64,000 bases of DNA. Origin: Prochlorococcus sp. AG-402-M18. GTDB lineage: Bacteria > Cyanobacteriota > Cyanobacteriia > PCC-6307 > Cyanobiaceae. Positions 53,159 to 63,340 of this stretch are shown one piece after another. Location: NCBI GenBank assembly GCA_003216595.1, contig QCIQ01000004.1, forward strand, positions 1 to 64,000. Direction: 5' to 3'. The notes under the pieces were generated by a model. It did not search any database. It saw only the letters and a program-made list of their open reading frames with translations, and was not told where the DNA came from. The position numbers and the translations under genes are program-made. The first letter of the stretch is position 1; every line of letters starts with the position of its first letter.

Positions 53159-55573
53159 ATGGGATTCACAATAAATCATGATGATTCTGAAAAAACACAA
53201 ATAATTCTAGAGTCTTTGGAGTTACTTGAATGGCCAACAGTTTGTAGTCATTTGTCTACATTCGCGGTTACCCAACAAGGTCTTAATAAATGTAAAAGCT
53301 TTGATCTGCCATCAGATATATCTCTTAGCCAGGAGTTATTGTCCCAAACGTTAGAAATTGGATCATTAGATATTTCTCTTGATGGAGGAATATCTTTTGA
53401 AGGTGTTCATGATTTGGAAAATATTCTTTTGATATGCTCCAAAGGTGGTGTCGCAATAGGTGAGGATTTATTAAAAGTTGCTGATACTTTAAGAGCTGCT
53501 AGAAAATTACGAAAACTAATATTTGATCAATTAATACGTCCAATACTTTCTGAATTACTCAAAGATATTGCAACTTTGCCTGATTTACAAAAACTCCTCG
53601 AGTTTGGCCTGGATGAAGGTGGGCAAATTGCAGATCGTGCTAGTCCAAAACTTTCTGAATTACGACGCCATAGGAATTCATTACGTCTTCAAAGAAAAGA
53701 TATTCTTCAAGATATGATGAGGAAATATGGTGGATTACTTCAAGATAATATTATCTCAGAGAGGTATGGAAGACCTGTTCTAGCATTTAAAGCTGGGACT
53801 TCTGATCAGATTAAGGGAATGGTTCATGATAGTTCAGCTTCAGGAAATACGATCTATATCGAGCCACAAGTTGTCATATCAATAGGGAATCGTTTGGCTA
53901 AAATAAATTCTGAAATCTCAGATGAAGAGAGGAGACTTTTAGCTAATTGGAGTAAAGAGGTTGGGTTTAATGCTGATGTAATAGCTCATTTAGGAGAGAT
54001 CCTTTTACAGATTGAGTTTGCATTGTCACGAGCACGTTACTCTAAATGGCTTAATGGGGTACCAGCAATTCTTGATGAAAAGGAAAATACACTATTTGAG
54101 ATTAAAGATTTTCGTCATCCTTTATTAGTATGGAATGATTTCCATGAGAAAAAAAATACAGTAGTTCCAACTAGTTTTGATGTTCCCTCTAATTTAAAAG
54201 TTGTTGCAATTACAGGTCCTAATACTGGAGGGAAAACAGTTGCATTAAAAAGTATTGGTCTAGCAGTTTTAATGGCAAAAGCAGGAATACTTTTACCATG
54301 TACTGGCTCACCAAGATTACCCTGGTGTAAAAATGTTTTAGCTGATATTGGTGATGAGCAGTCATTGCAGCAAAATTTATCTACATTTAGTGGACATATT
54401 CTTCGCATAAGTCGAATACTCGGTGCCATAACTTATTTGCCTGGTACGACGCTCGTCCTTTTAGATGAAGTTGGAGCAGGAACTGATCCCTCTGAAGGTA
54501 CAGCTTTGGCTATGGCTCTATTAAAGATAATGGCGGATAGAGCACGATTAACTATCGCTACTACTCATTTTGGAGAATTAAAAGCACTGAAATATAGTGA
54601 TTCAAGATTTGAAAATGCCTCAGTTTCTTTTGATAGTGAAACAATACAACCAACCTTTCATTTGCAATGGGGAATTCCTGGTAGGAGTAATGCAATTGAG
54701 ATTTCAAAAAGACTTGGTCTTGATTCGGAAGTGATAAAACTTGCTCAAGAGTTTATCAATCCTGCAAGCGTTGATAATGTTAATCAAGTTATTAAAGGCT
54801 TAGAAAAACAACGTGAGCGGCAACAATCAGCAGCTGAAGATGCCGCGGCTTTGTTGGCAAAAACTGAATTATTACATGAAGAATTGCTTGATAGTTGGCA
54901 GAAACAACGTCAACAAACGGAGAAGTTTAATGAACAAGGAAGGTTTAAACTCGAGTCATCAATTCGAGAAGGTCAAAAAGAAGTTAGACATTTGATTAAA
55001 CGTTTGCGCGATCAAAATGCTAGTGGTGAAACAGCAAGAATTGCTGGTAAACGATTACGGCAAATGGAGAAGGGATATCGAAGCGAAAGGCGAATTAAGC
55101 ATATACAGAGCTGGACTCCTAAGATTGGGGACAAAGTTAGATTGTCTGCTATTGGTAAAGCAGGGGAAATAATTTCTTTTTCAGAGGATGGAATGCAATT
55201 AACGGTTTTATGTGGTGTATTTCGAAGCAAAGTCAATTTAACCGAAGTAGAAAGTCTTGATGGTCAAAAGGTCGAAATAAATCCAAGTGTGTATGTAAAA
55301 ACTTCGCAGGTAAGAAAGAATTTATCTTTAGTACGTACTAAAAAAAATACCTTAGATGTAAGAGGGTTACGCGTGCATGAAGCCGAGGGGGTAATTGAAG
55401 AAAAATTGAGAAATTGTTCCGGAGCTTTATGGGTTATTCATGGAATTGGTTCTGGAAAACTGAAAAAAGGTTTGAGGAAATGGTTTGATTCACATCCATA
55501 TATTGAAAAAGTAGCCGATGCTGAACCTCATGATGGCGGCCCCGGATGTAGCGTTGTGTGGATGGTTGATTGA
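53159..55573 (+). CDS. mutS2: endonuclease MutS2
   Basis: ITGPNTGGKTVALKSIGL, VLLDEVGAGTDPSEGTALAMAL, C-terminal Smr domain LDVRGLRVHEAEGVIEEKL...VIHGIGSGKLKKGLRKW. Confidence 0.95.
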   Translation: MGFTINHDDSEKTQIILESLELLEWPTVCSHLSTFAVTQQGLNKCKSFDLPSDISLSQELLSQTLEIGSLDISLDGGISFEGVHDLENILLICSKGGVAIGEDLLKVADTLRAARKLRKLIFDQLIRPILSELLKDIATLPDLQKLLEFGLDEGGQIADRASPKLSELRRHRNSLRLQRKDILQDMMRKYGGLLQDNIISERYGRPVLAFKAGTSDQIKGMVHDSSASGNTIYIEPQVVISIGNRLAKINSEISDEERRLLANWSKEVGFNADVIAHLGEILLQIEFALSRARYSKWLNGVPAILDEKENTLFEIKDFRHPLLVWNDFHEKKNTVVPTSFDVPSNLKVVAITGPNTGGKTVALKSIGLAVLMAKAGILLPCTGSPRLPWCKNVLADIGDEQSLQQNLSTFSGHILRISRILGAITYLPGTTLVLLDEVGAGTDPSEGTALAMALLKIMADRARLTIATTHFGELKALKYSDSRFENASVSFDSETIQPTFHLQWGIPGRSNAIEISKRLGLDSEVIKLAQEFINPASVDNVNQVIKGLEKQRERQQSAAEDAAALLAKTELLHEELLDSWQKQRQQTEKFNEQGRFKLESSIREGQKEVRHLIKRLRDQNASGETARIAGKRLRQMEKGYRSERRIKHIQSWTPKIGDKVRLSAIGKAGEIISFSEDGMQLTVLCGVFRSKVNLTEVESLDGQKVEINPSVYVKTSQVRKNLSLVRTKKNTLDVRGLRVHEAEGVIEEKLRNCSGALWVIHGIGSGKLKKGLRKWFDSHPYIEKVADAEPHDGGPGCSVVWMVD

Positions 55574-55672
55574 ATTTGAGGTGAAAGTTATAAACAGTGT
55601 TTTCAGTTCTTTAATTTAGCAAGGATGAATGTAAGAATTATTATTTAGTTAATTGATTAAAGATATTTCTAA

Positions 55673-56662
<990 letters not shown>

Positions 56663-56739
56663 TTAATTGTTATGAGTGAATCATACCTACTTGTCTTACA
56701 GTTGATTTTTGGTCATAACTAAAGAGAATTATTAAAATT

Positions 56740-56922
56740 ATGGATTTTTACAGTTGTTTTGATGGAAAAGGAGAAATTATTGCTCGCTGCCAGACTGATC
56801 AAGATATTAATGTTCTAAAGAAAATGGGTAGACCAATCGCTGAAGTACGTCACATGAAAAATGAGGAGGCAGTTGTCTGCTCTTTAACTGGAAGTCCTTC
56901 AGATTTTAATATGGATTATTAG
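56740..56922 (+). CDS. small conserved-looking hypothetical protein
   Basis: 60 aa complete ORF MDFYSCFDGKGEIIARCQTDQD..., followed by a strong terminator. Confidence 0.65.
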   Translation: MDFYSCFDGKGEIIARCQTDQDINVLKKMGRPIAEVRHMKNEEAVVCSLTGSPSDFNMDY

Positions 56923-56937
56923 TAGGATCTAATAAAA

Positions 56938-56970
56938 CAAAAAAAGGGAGGCAACAGCCTCCCTTTTTTT
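56938..56970. terminator. bidirectional intrinsic terminator
   Basis: aaaaaaagGGAGGCaacaGCCTCCcttttttt. Confidence 0.88.
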
Positions 56971-56995
56971 GTTTTATTAATTGTTTTTTTGAATA

Positions 56996-57214
56996 TTAAT
57001 CGTCGTATACCAAGCACTCTGGTTCGTCAGGGTTGGCGTCGCAGAAAAGTTCCAGAGCATTTGGGTCATGCTTGTCTTCAGGATGATGCTCCTTATATTC
57101 CTTGAGAGAATTAAGTTCATCTTCTAAATGATGGAGCTTGGATTCATTCCCCTGAGCTTTTGCTTCTTGGATCTCGGATTCATCCTTTTTAATATGCTCG
57201 TCAATAGTTTTCAT
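56996..57214 (-). CDS. CP12-like Calvin cycle regulator
   Basis: MKTIDEHIKKDESEIQEAKAQ...NALELFCDANPDEPECLVYDD; C-terminal CxxxPxxPEC...YDD signature. Start moved from 57331 to ATG 57214. Confidence 0.85.
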   Translation of the reverse strand: MKTIDEHIKKDESEIQEAKAQGNESKLHHLEDELNSLKEYKEHHPEDKHDPNALELFCDANPDEPECLVYDD

Positions 57215-57382
57215 GGCGTCTTTAAAGAGCAGGATCGTTTGACTAACACAATAATTATGACGGAGGAATATTGCACGTGGTTTGTAAATTTGGTTGGATT
57301 TCCTCACCATTCCCTGACTTAGGGCATACAAAAATGATCTTTGTGTGGGTTTTCTCTTTGAATTGATTATTGGTTGATTTAT

Positions 57383-58045
57383 TCAAGTATCGGATACTTT
57401 TAGCTTCCTTTGGCTTTCTAAATAATCAAAAACGCTTTTATCTCCTATATCAGCTTCAGCTGGCAGGTTGAATTTCCGTATTCCCATTGATAGCAATAAC
57501 AAGGACGATACAACTAGCGTCGCAAAAGTAAAACTTTCATTGGCTAATTCAGTTAAATAGCCAATTAAAGCAATTGGAATAAAAATCGTAATCCCTATTG
57601 CCTCAATTCTTCTGAAACAAAAAAACTCTTTGAAACCTATCCCAGTTAAAGAAGCAAAAAGTGGACCGACAAGTATTATCGATTTTGGATTTTCTTTTAG
57701 ACCATACATTAGATTTGTTACTCCAAAATGATATGAAAGTATCAACAATCCAATACAACCGAGTACCCAGAAAATTGTTAGTGTTTGATGTAAAGGTCTT
57801 AAATAGATATGTATCCACTTAAGACTTAAACCTATACTTATTGCCATGCATAATAGCCAAATCCATATTTGATTAGATCCATTGACAAACCATTGAGCTA
57901 TTCCTATTGAAAAGAATAATCCGCAGAAAAGAATTGACAATCGGTAAAATAGAACTTCTTTTTTATCATTAGAAGTAACTATGAAATCACCATAGACTCC
58001 TTTAATAGGATTTGAGGATGTAAAGTAAGAATTTTTTTCTTTCAT
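57383..58045 (-). CDS. integral membrane protein, DUF2301-like
   Basis: 220 aa, at least six hydrophobic segments, motifs VYGDFIVTSND and YHFGVTNLMYGLKENPKSIILVGPLFASLTGIGFKEFFCF. Confidence 0.7.
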   Translation of the reverse strand: MKEKNSYFTSSNPIKGVYGDFIVTSNDKKEVLFYRLSILFCGLFFSIGIAQWFVNGSNQIWIWLLCMAISIGLSLKWIHIYLRPLHQTLTIFWVLGCIGLLILSYHFGVTNLMYGLKENPKSIILVGPLFASLTGIGFKEFFCFRRIEAIGITIFIPIALIGYLTELANESFTFATLVVSSLLLLSMGIRKFNLPAEADIGDKSVFDYLESQRKLKVSDT

Positions 58046-58054
58046 AGTTGATAA

Positions 58055-59029
58055 TTAATTGTTGATAGTTGTTGTAATATCTTCTCCTTTAGGAATAATA
58101 CCACTTGGATTTAAAGGGAATAAAGCTCCAAAATAATCTTTTCTCCAAGTATCAACATCACATGTTTTCTTAATATTGTACATATTGAAAATCCTTTTTC
58201 TCCATTTAATTATATTTGGGAAAGATTCAATTGGTTTATTACTACATTTAAATAGTGGGTAATAAATTGCTTCCCATCTAATAAGGGTAGGGAAAAGTCT
58301 TATGTCAGCAATTGAAAGATTTTTTCCACAAAGCCAAGGACCATTTGATTGAAGATGTTCTTCTATAATATTTAGAGTTGAGAACAAATTCTTAGAAGCT
58401 TTTTCATAAGCTTTTTGATTTCTAGCAAATCCACATTTATAAACTCCATTATTAATATTTTCTTGAATTAGATTCTGCCAGTTAATTATTTTTTTTTTAT
58501 ATTTGCTTGGGTTAAGATCTATTTCTTGATCGTATATAGGCCATTTATTTAATATCTCGACAAGTTCAGCGCTTTCATTGTTTATAAGTCTGAATTTTGA
58601 TTCCGGCTCCTTACCTGGATCGAAAAGCATTGGTACTGTTGCTCTCCTAGATTGATAATTTCCGCATTTTTGATAAAGCTCTTGAAGGGTTTTACAACCT
58701 TTTATTGGTGGATCTAATCTCCATCTTCCTCCCTCTTTATCTACTTGAGCAATGTGAAGATTGATCGATTTCTTTAATCCTTTTATCTCGTGAATTATCC
58801 ATGCTCTATGTGCCCAAGGACAACTTCTTCCAATAATTAAACCTGGCATTTGATTTGACGCTCTATTCTTTAAATCCTCCTTGGTCGGGATTTGAATTTG
58901 TTGTTGAATATTTATTGGCCTCTTGTAGTTTCCATTTGAATCTGATGGTGCAAGACCATTCATTAATATTTTCCATTCTAAACTCCATATTTCTCTTGCA
59001 GCTTTTACAAATATTGGTGGTATGGCCAT
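58055..59029 (-). CDS. glutathione S-transferase, Xi class / glutathionyl-hydroquinone reductase-like
   Basis: LIIGRSCPWAHRAWIIHEIKGL active-site pattern, ECM4/YqjG-like architecture. Confidence 0.78.
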   Translation of the reverse strand: MAIPPIFVKAAREIWSLEWKILMNGLAPSDSNGNYKRPINIQQQIQIPTKEDLKNRASNQMPGLIIGRSCPWAHRAWIIHEIKGLKKSINLHIAQVDKEGGRWRLDPPIKGCKTLQELYQKCGNYQSRRATVPMLFDPGKEPESKFRLINNESAELVEILNKWPIYDQEIDLNPSKYKKKIINWQNLIQENINNGVYKCGFARNQKAYEKASKNLFSTLNIIEEHLQSNGPWLCGKNLSIADIRLFPTLIRWEAIYYPLFKCSNKPIESFPNIIKWRKRIFNMYNIKKTCDVDTWRKDYFGALFPLNPSGIIPKGEDITTTINN

Positions 59030-59072
59030 GAATTTCTTTTAAGATTATTTTTATCTATGGGTTTATTGATTA

Positions 59073-59990
59073 ATGAAGCAGCTACAAGTACTTCTAGTGG
59101 CTGGTACGCATGGTAATGAAATAAATGGTATTTGGCTTTTTGATGAATGGAAAAAATCATCCTTTTTAATAAATACTTACGGGATCAAAACCTTTAAAGT
59201 AATTGGAAACCCTGAGGCTAAAAAGGCTGGGAAAAGATACATTCATCATGATTTGAATCGTAGTTTCAAAGAAGAATCATGTTTATCTATCAACTCTTCA
59301 AATTTTGAAGAAAGGAGAGCAAGTGAGATAGTTTATCTTTATGGAGAGGCAGGAGAAAACCCCTGTCAAATAGCATTAGATTTTCATACAACGACAGCCT
59401 CCATGGGTAGTTGCTTGGTTGTTTATGGGAGAAGAGATGCAGATTTGGCTTTGGCTTCTTTAATTCAAAATCAATTAGGTTTACCCATATATCTTCACGA
59501 ATCTGATCAAGAACAAACAGGTTTTTTAGTTGAATCTTGGCCTTGTGGACTTGTTATAGAGATTGGACCGATTGGCCAAGGCCTCTTGAATTCGAAAATT
59601 ATTTTACAAACAAAATTGATTCTTGAGACTTTGATGGAACAAATTCATCAAGTTAAGAACTTAAAGCTCTTTTTCCCTAATAAGTTGATAATTCACAGGC
59701 ATATTAAAAGCATCGATTTCCCGAGAGATGAAGAAGGCAATATTGATGGATATGTGCATCCTCTAAGGCAATCAAAGGATTGGCAGGAATTAAAGAAAAA
59801 CGATGAATTATTTTGTAAGTTGAATGGTGAAATAATTAGGTTTGAAGAAGATGAACCTTATATTCCTGTTTTTATAAATGAAGCAGCATATGCGGAAAAA
59901 AATATCGCTATGAGCTTTACAAAAAGAGAATTATGGGATTTTCAAAAAGAATGGAAAAAATCATTGATTGATTTAATACATCAGAAGTAA
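59073..59990 (+). CDS. aspartoacylase/succinylglutamate desuccinylase family protein
   Basis: VAGTHGNEINGIWLFDEW, DLNRSF, ALDFHTTTASMGSCLV. Confidence 0.87.
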   Translation: MKQLQVLLVAGTHGNEINGIWLFDEWKKSSFLINTYGIKTFKVIGNPEAKKAGKRYIHHDLNRSFKEESCLSINSSNFEERRASEIVYLYGEAGENPCQIALDFHTTTASMGSCLVVYGRRDADLALASLIQNQLGLPIYLHESDQEQTGFLVESWPCGLVIEIGPIGQGLLNSKIILQTKLILETLMEQIHQVKNLKLFFPNKLIIHRHIKSIDFPRDEEGNIDGYVHPLRQSKDWQELKKNDELFCKLNGEIIRFEEDEPYIPVFINEAAYAEKNIAMSFTKRELWDFQKEWKKSLIDLIHQK

Positions 59991-60115
59991 GTTCTCTCGC
60001 TCCAATAAACGACTGCTCCTTGCGCTTCCAATTCGTATTTTCTATGACGTGCATCACACAAAGGAACTCTCTCTTCAAGCCTATGCCCATTAATTAGCCA
60101 CTTTATAAGAACCAA
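59981..60115 (-). CDS. candidate short protein without ATG; TTG start assumed, open frame extends to 60181
   Basis: Reverse frame reads (VAAKEYLKSLKILLRFSHRGRK)LVLIKWLINGHRLEERVPLCDARHRKYELEAQGAVVYWSERTYF stop; protein-like composition; below the ORF-track cutoff. Confidence 0.5.
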   Translation of the reverse strand: MVLIKWLINGHRLEERVPLCDARHRKYELEAQGAVVYWSERTYF

Positions 60116-60283
60116 TTTACGACCTCGATGGCTAAATCTTAAAAGAATCTTAAGGCTCTTCAGGTACTCTTTGGCTGCTACTTACAGATTCTCTTCATAA
60201 ATTGTCCTACATATTGGCCACAAAAAGGATCATTCTCCTTTAACATCACGGCTGGCAGTCTAATTAGCTGCTCTTAATTACCC

Positions 60284-60297
60284 GTCCCTCTAGGGAC
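60284..60297 (+). promoter_or_regulatory. small hairpin in psbA 5' UTR just upstream of the start codon
   Basis: GTCCCTCTAGGGAC inverted repeat, 16 nt before ATG 60314. Confidence 0.55.
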
Positions 60298-60313
60298 ATA
60301 CACATTCGTCCTC

Positions 60314-61396
60314 ATGACCACCATTCAGCAGCAGCGTTCTTCGTTGCTCAAAGGTTGGCCACAATTCTGCGAGTGGGTTACTTCCACCAACAACCGTATC
60401 TATGTCGGTTGGTTCGGTGTATTGATGATCCCTTGCCTTCTTGCGGCAACAACTTGTTTCATCGTTGCATTTATCGCTGCTCCTCCAGTTGATATCGACG
60501 GTATCCGTGAGCCAGTAGCTGGTTCATTCATGTATGGAAACAACATCATTTCTGGTGCTGTTGTTCCTTCAAGTAACGCTATCGGCCTTCACTTCTACCC
60601 AATCTGGGAAGCAGCAACTCTTGATGAGTGGCTATATAACGGCGGCCCTTACCAGCTTGTAATCTTCCACTTCCTTATTGGTATCTCTGCATACATGGGA
60701 CGTCAGTGGGAGCTTTCATACCGTTTAGGTATGCGCCCATGGATCTGTGTTGCTTACTCAGCTCCTGTATCAGCAGCTTTCGCTGTATTCCTTGTTTACC
60801 CATTCGGTCAGGGTTCATTCTCTGATGGTATGCCTCTAGGAATCTCTGGAACATTCAACTTCATGTTCGTTTTCCAGGCTGAGCACAACATCTTGATGCA
60901 CCCATTCCATATGGCTGGTGTAGCAGGTATGTTCGGTGGTGCTTTGTTCTCTGCAATGCACGGCTCTTTGGTTACTTCATCACTTATCCGTGAGACCACA
61001 GGACTTGATTCACAGAACTACGGTTACAAGTTTGGACAAGAAGAAGAGACATACAACATCGTTGCAGCTCATGGCTACTTCGGTCGTTTGATCTTCCAAT
61101 ATGCAAGCTTCAACAACAGCCGCAGCCTTCACTTCTTCTTGGCTTCATGGCCAGTAATTTGTGTTTGGTTGACATCTATGGGCATCTGCACCATGGCGTT
61201 CAACTTGAACGGCTTCAACTTCAACCAGTCTGTAGTTGATACTTCAGGCAAGGTTGTACCAACCTGGGGTGACGTACTTAACCGTGCAAACCTTGGTATG
61301 GAAGTAATGCACGAGCGTAATGCTCACAACTTCCCACTTGACCTAGCAGCTGCTGAGTCTACTTCTGTAGCTCTTGTTGCACCTGCAATCGGTTAA
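60314..61396 (+). CDS. psbA: photosystem II D1 protein
   Basis: [30 protein letters not shown]..., [54 protein letters not shown]. Confidence 0.98.
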   Translation: MTTIQQQRSSLLKGWPQFCEWVTSTNNRIYVGWFGVLMIPCLLAATTCFIVAFIAAPPVDIDGIREPVAGSFMYGNNIISGAVVPSSNAIGLHFYPIWEAATLDEWLYNGGPYQLVIFHFLIGISAYMGRQWELSYRLGMRPWICVAYSAPVSAAFAVFLVYPFGQGSFSDGMPLGISGTFNFMFVFQAEHNILMHPFHMAGVAGMFGGALFSAMHGSLVTSSLIRETTGLDSQNYGYKFGQEEETYNIVAAHGYFGRLIFQYASFNNSRSLHFFLASWPVICVWLTSMGICTMAFNLNGFNFNQSVVDTSGKVVPTWGDVLNRANLGMEVMHERNAHNFPLDLAAAESTSVALVAPAIG

Positions 61397-61414
61397 GTCT
61401 TGAACTTGATTTCT

Positions 61415-61445
61415 AAAGCCCTCTTTTAGAGGGCTTTTTTTTTGC
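61415..61445 (+). terminator. psbA intrinsic terminator
   Basis: aaaGCCCTCttttaGAGGGCttttttttt. Confidence 0.9.
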
Positions 61446-61463
61446 CTTTTTTTAGTGCTATGC

Positions 61464-61483
61464 ATTGATTGATTGATTGATTG
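61464..61483. repeat. ATTG tetranucleotide tandem repeat (5 copies)
   Basis: attgattgattgattgattg read directly. Confidence 0.95.
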
Positions 61484-61531
61484 GTTTATTTTTAGTAAGT
61501 ATTGATTAGCATTTTGTAGATAGGTTTATTT

Positions 61532-62626
61532 ATGGGAAGTAGTTTCGGAAAACTTTTTAGTATCAGCACCTTTGGTGAATCGCATGGTGGAGGCGTCGGT
61601 GTGATTATTGATGGCTGTCCACCAAGGTTGGAGCTTGATATCAATCAAATACAAAATGATCTCAATCGAAGAAGGCCAGGACAGAGCAAAATCACTACTC
61701 CAAGAAATGAAAGTGATGAAGTTGAAATTCTTAGTGGTCTTTTAGATAACAAAACTTTAGGAACACCAATTTCTATGGTTGTAAGAAATAAAGATCATCG
61801 GCCTAAGGATTATTCTGAAATTAAAAAAACTTTTAGACCCTCTCATGCTGATGCTACTTATCAGAAAAAATATGGAATTCAAGCTTTAAGTGGCGGAGGA
61901 CGAGCATCTGCCAGAGAGACTATAGGTAGAGTCGCCGCTGGTTCTGTAGCGAAGCAACTACTCGCTCAGTATTCTGATACGGAAATACTGGCTTGGGTAA
62001 AGAGAATTCATAATATTGAAGCTGATATTCAAACGAGTGAAGTTACTTTTGATGAGATTGAGAAGAATATTGTTCGATGTCCTGACCAAACAGCTGCAGA
62101 TTTAATGATTCAGAGGGTGGAGGCTTTTGGTAAAGAAGGAGATTCTTGCGGTGGAGTAATAGAATGTGTTGTTAGAAATCCGCCAGTAGGCCTTGGCATG
62201 CCTGTTTTTGACAAGTTAGAGGCTGATTTAGCAAAGGGATTAATGTCTTTGCCTGCGACTAAAGGCTTTGAGGTGGGTTCTGGTTTCGGAGGTACTTATT
62301 TGAAAGGCAGCGAACATAATGATCCATTTTTGCCATCTGATTCTGATCAATTGAAAACTGCTACTAACAATTCAGGGGGAATTCAAGGAGGTATCAGTAA
62401 TGGTGAGGATATAGTTCTGAGAGTTGGCTTTAAACCAACCGCAACTATTAGGAAAAGTCAAAAGACAATTGACGAGGATGGTAATGCAATAACTCTCAAG
62501 GCAACAGGCAGGCATGATCCTTGTGTATTGCCAAGAGCAGTGCCAATGGTTGAAGCAATGGTTGCTCTGGTTTTAGCTGATCATTTACTTAGGCAACAAG
62601 GCCAATGTACTGACTATTGTTCATAG
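61532..62626 (+). CDS. aroC: chorismate synthase
   Basis: [74 protein letters not shown]. Confidence 0.97.
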   Translation: MGSSFGKLFSISTFGESHGGGVGVIIDGCPPRLELDINQIQNDLNRRRPGQSKITTPRNESDEVEILSGLLDNKTLGTPISMVVRNKDHRPKDYSEIKKTFRPSHADATYQKKYGIQALSGGGRASARETIGRVAAGSVAKQLLAQYSDTEILAWVKRIHNIEADIQTSEVTFDEIEKNIVRCPDQTAADLMIQRVEAFGKEGDSCGGVIECVVRNPPVGLGMPVFDKLEADLAKGLMSLPATKGFEVGSGFGGTYLKGSEHNDPFLPSDSDQLKTATNNSGGIQGGISNGEDIVLRVGFKPTATIRKSQKTIDEDGNAITLKATGRHDPCVLPRAVPMVEAMVALVLADHLLRQQGQCTDYCS

Positions 62627-62688
62627 AATTGATTTTTTCTGATGCATAGCTCAGCAAGTAATTAATTATTAGTTTTTCTAATTGCTAC

Positions 62689-63324
62689 TCAGTAATCTTT
62701 TAGCCATAATTCTAGATCTTTATCAGGTGTTTGATTTCGCAGTTCTCTTCCAATGATCAGTGAATCGTATCCATTTTTTAGTAATTTTTTTAAATTTTTA
62801 CTTTTAATTCCACCTGCACCAATAAAAAAAATATCCTTTTTCGTAAAGTCGTGTAATTCGTGTATAAAGTTAATTCCTAATTTTGATACAGGAAAGATTT
62901 TTACAATTTTGTATCCTAGATTTATTGCTTCTTTGAAATTTTCAATATTAGATATTCCTGGAATAACTAATTGATTATATTTTATAGCATTTAAATGAAT
63001 TTCTTTGTTAAAGAATGGACTCATAGAATAGTTTATATCTAATGATCTAATTGATTCTAAAGATTCTCTTGATGTAATTGATGCAACGCCAATATTAATT
63101 GACTTGAATCTACTTTTCATTTGTGATATTAAATTTCCCCATTCTGGATTTGAATCCCATCCTATTTCAATATTTTTTACACCATAATTAGAGAGTTTTT
63201 CGATTTTTAAAAATAAATCTTCTCTTTTGTGAGAGGTATTAAAAAAGTGATTTTCTAATCTAATTACAACTATAAGTGGCTGTACTCTTAAAGATTTTAT
63301 TAAATTATTTTGCTTAATTTCCAA
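62689..63324 (-). CDS. KDPG/KHG aldolase-like protein
   Basis: PLIVVIRLEN...KNIEIGWDS, VIPGISNIENFKEAINLGYKIVKIFPVSKLG, FIGAGGIKSKNLKKLLKNG. Confidence 0.75.
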   Translation of the reverse strand: MEIKQNNLIKSLRVQPLIVVIRLENHFFNTSHKREDLFLKIEKLSNYGVKNIEIGWDSNPEWGNLISQMKSRFKSINIGVASITSRESLESIRSLDINYSMSPFFNKEIHLNAIKYNQLVIPGISNIENFKEAINLGYKIVKIFPVSKLGINFIHELHDFTKKDIFFIGAGGIKSKNLKKLLKNGYDSLIIGRELRNQTPDKDLELWLKDY

Positions 63325-63340
63325 AAATTATAATTTTAAA

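Noticed and set aside
56996-57331. 111-aa form of CP12 with a 39-aa N-terminal extension
   Set aside because: Extension has no CP12 similarity; ATG 57214 gives the expected ~72-aa protein.
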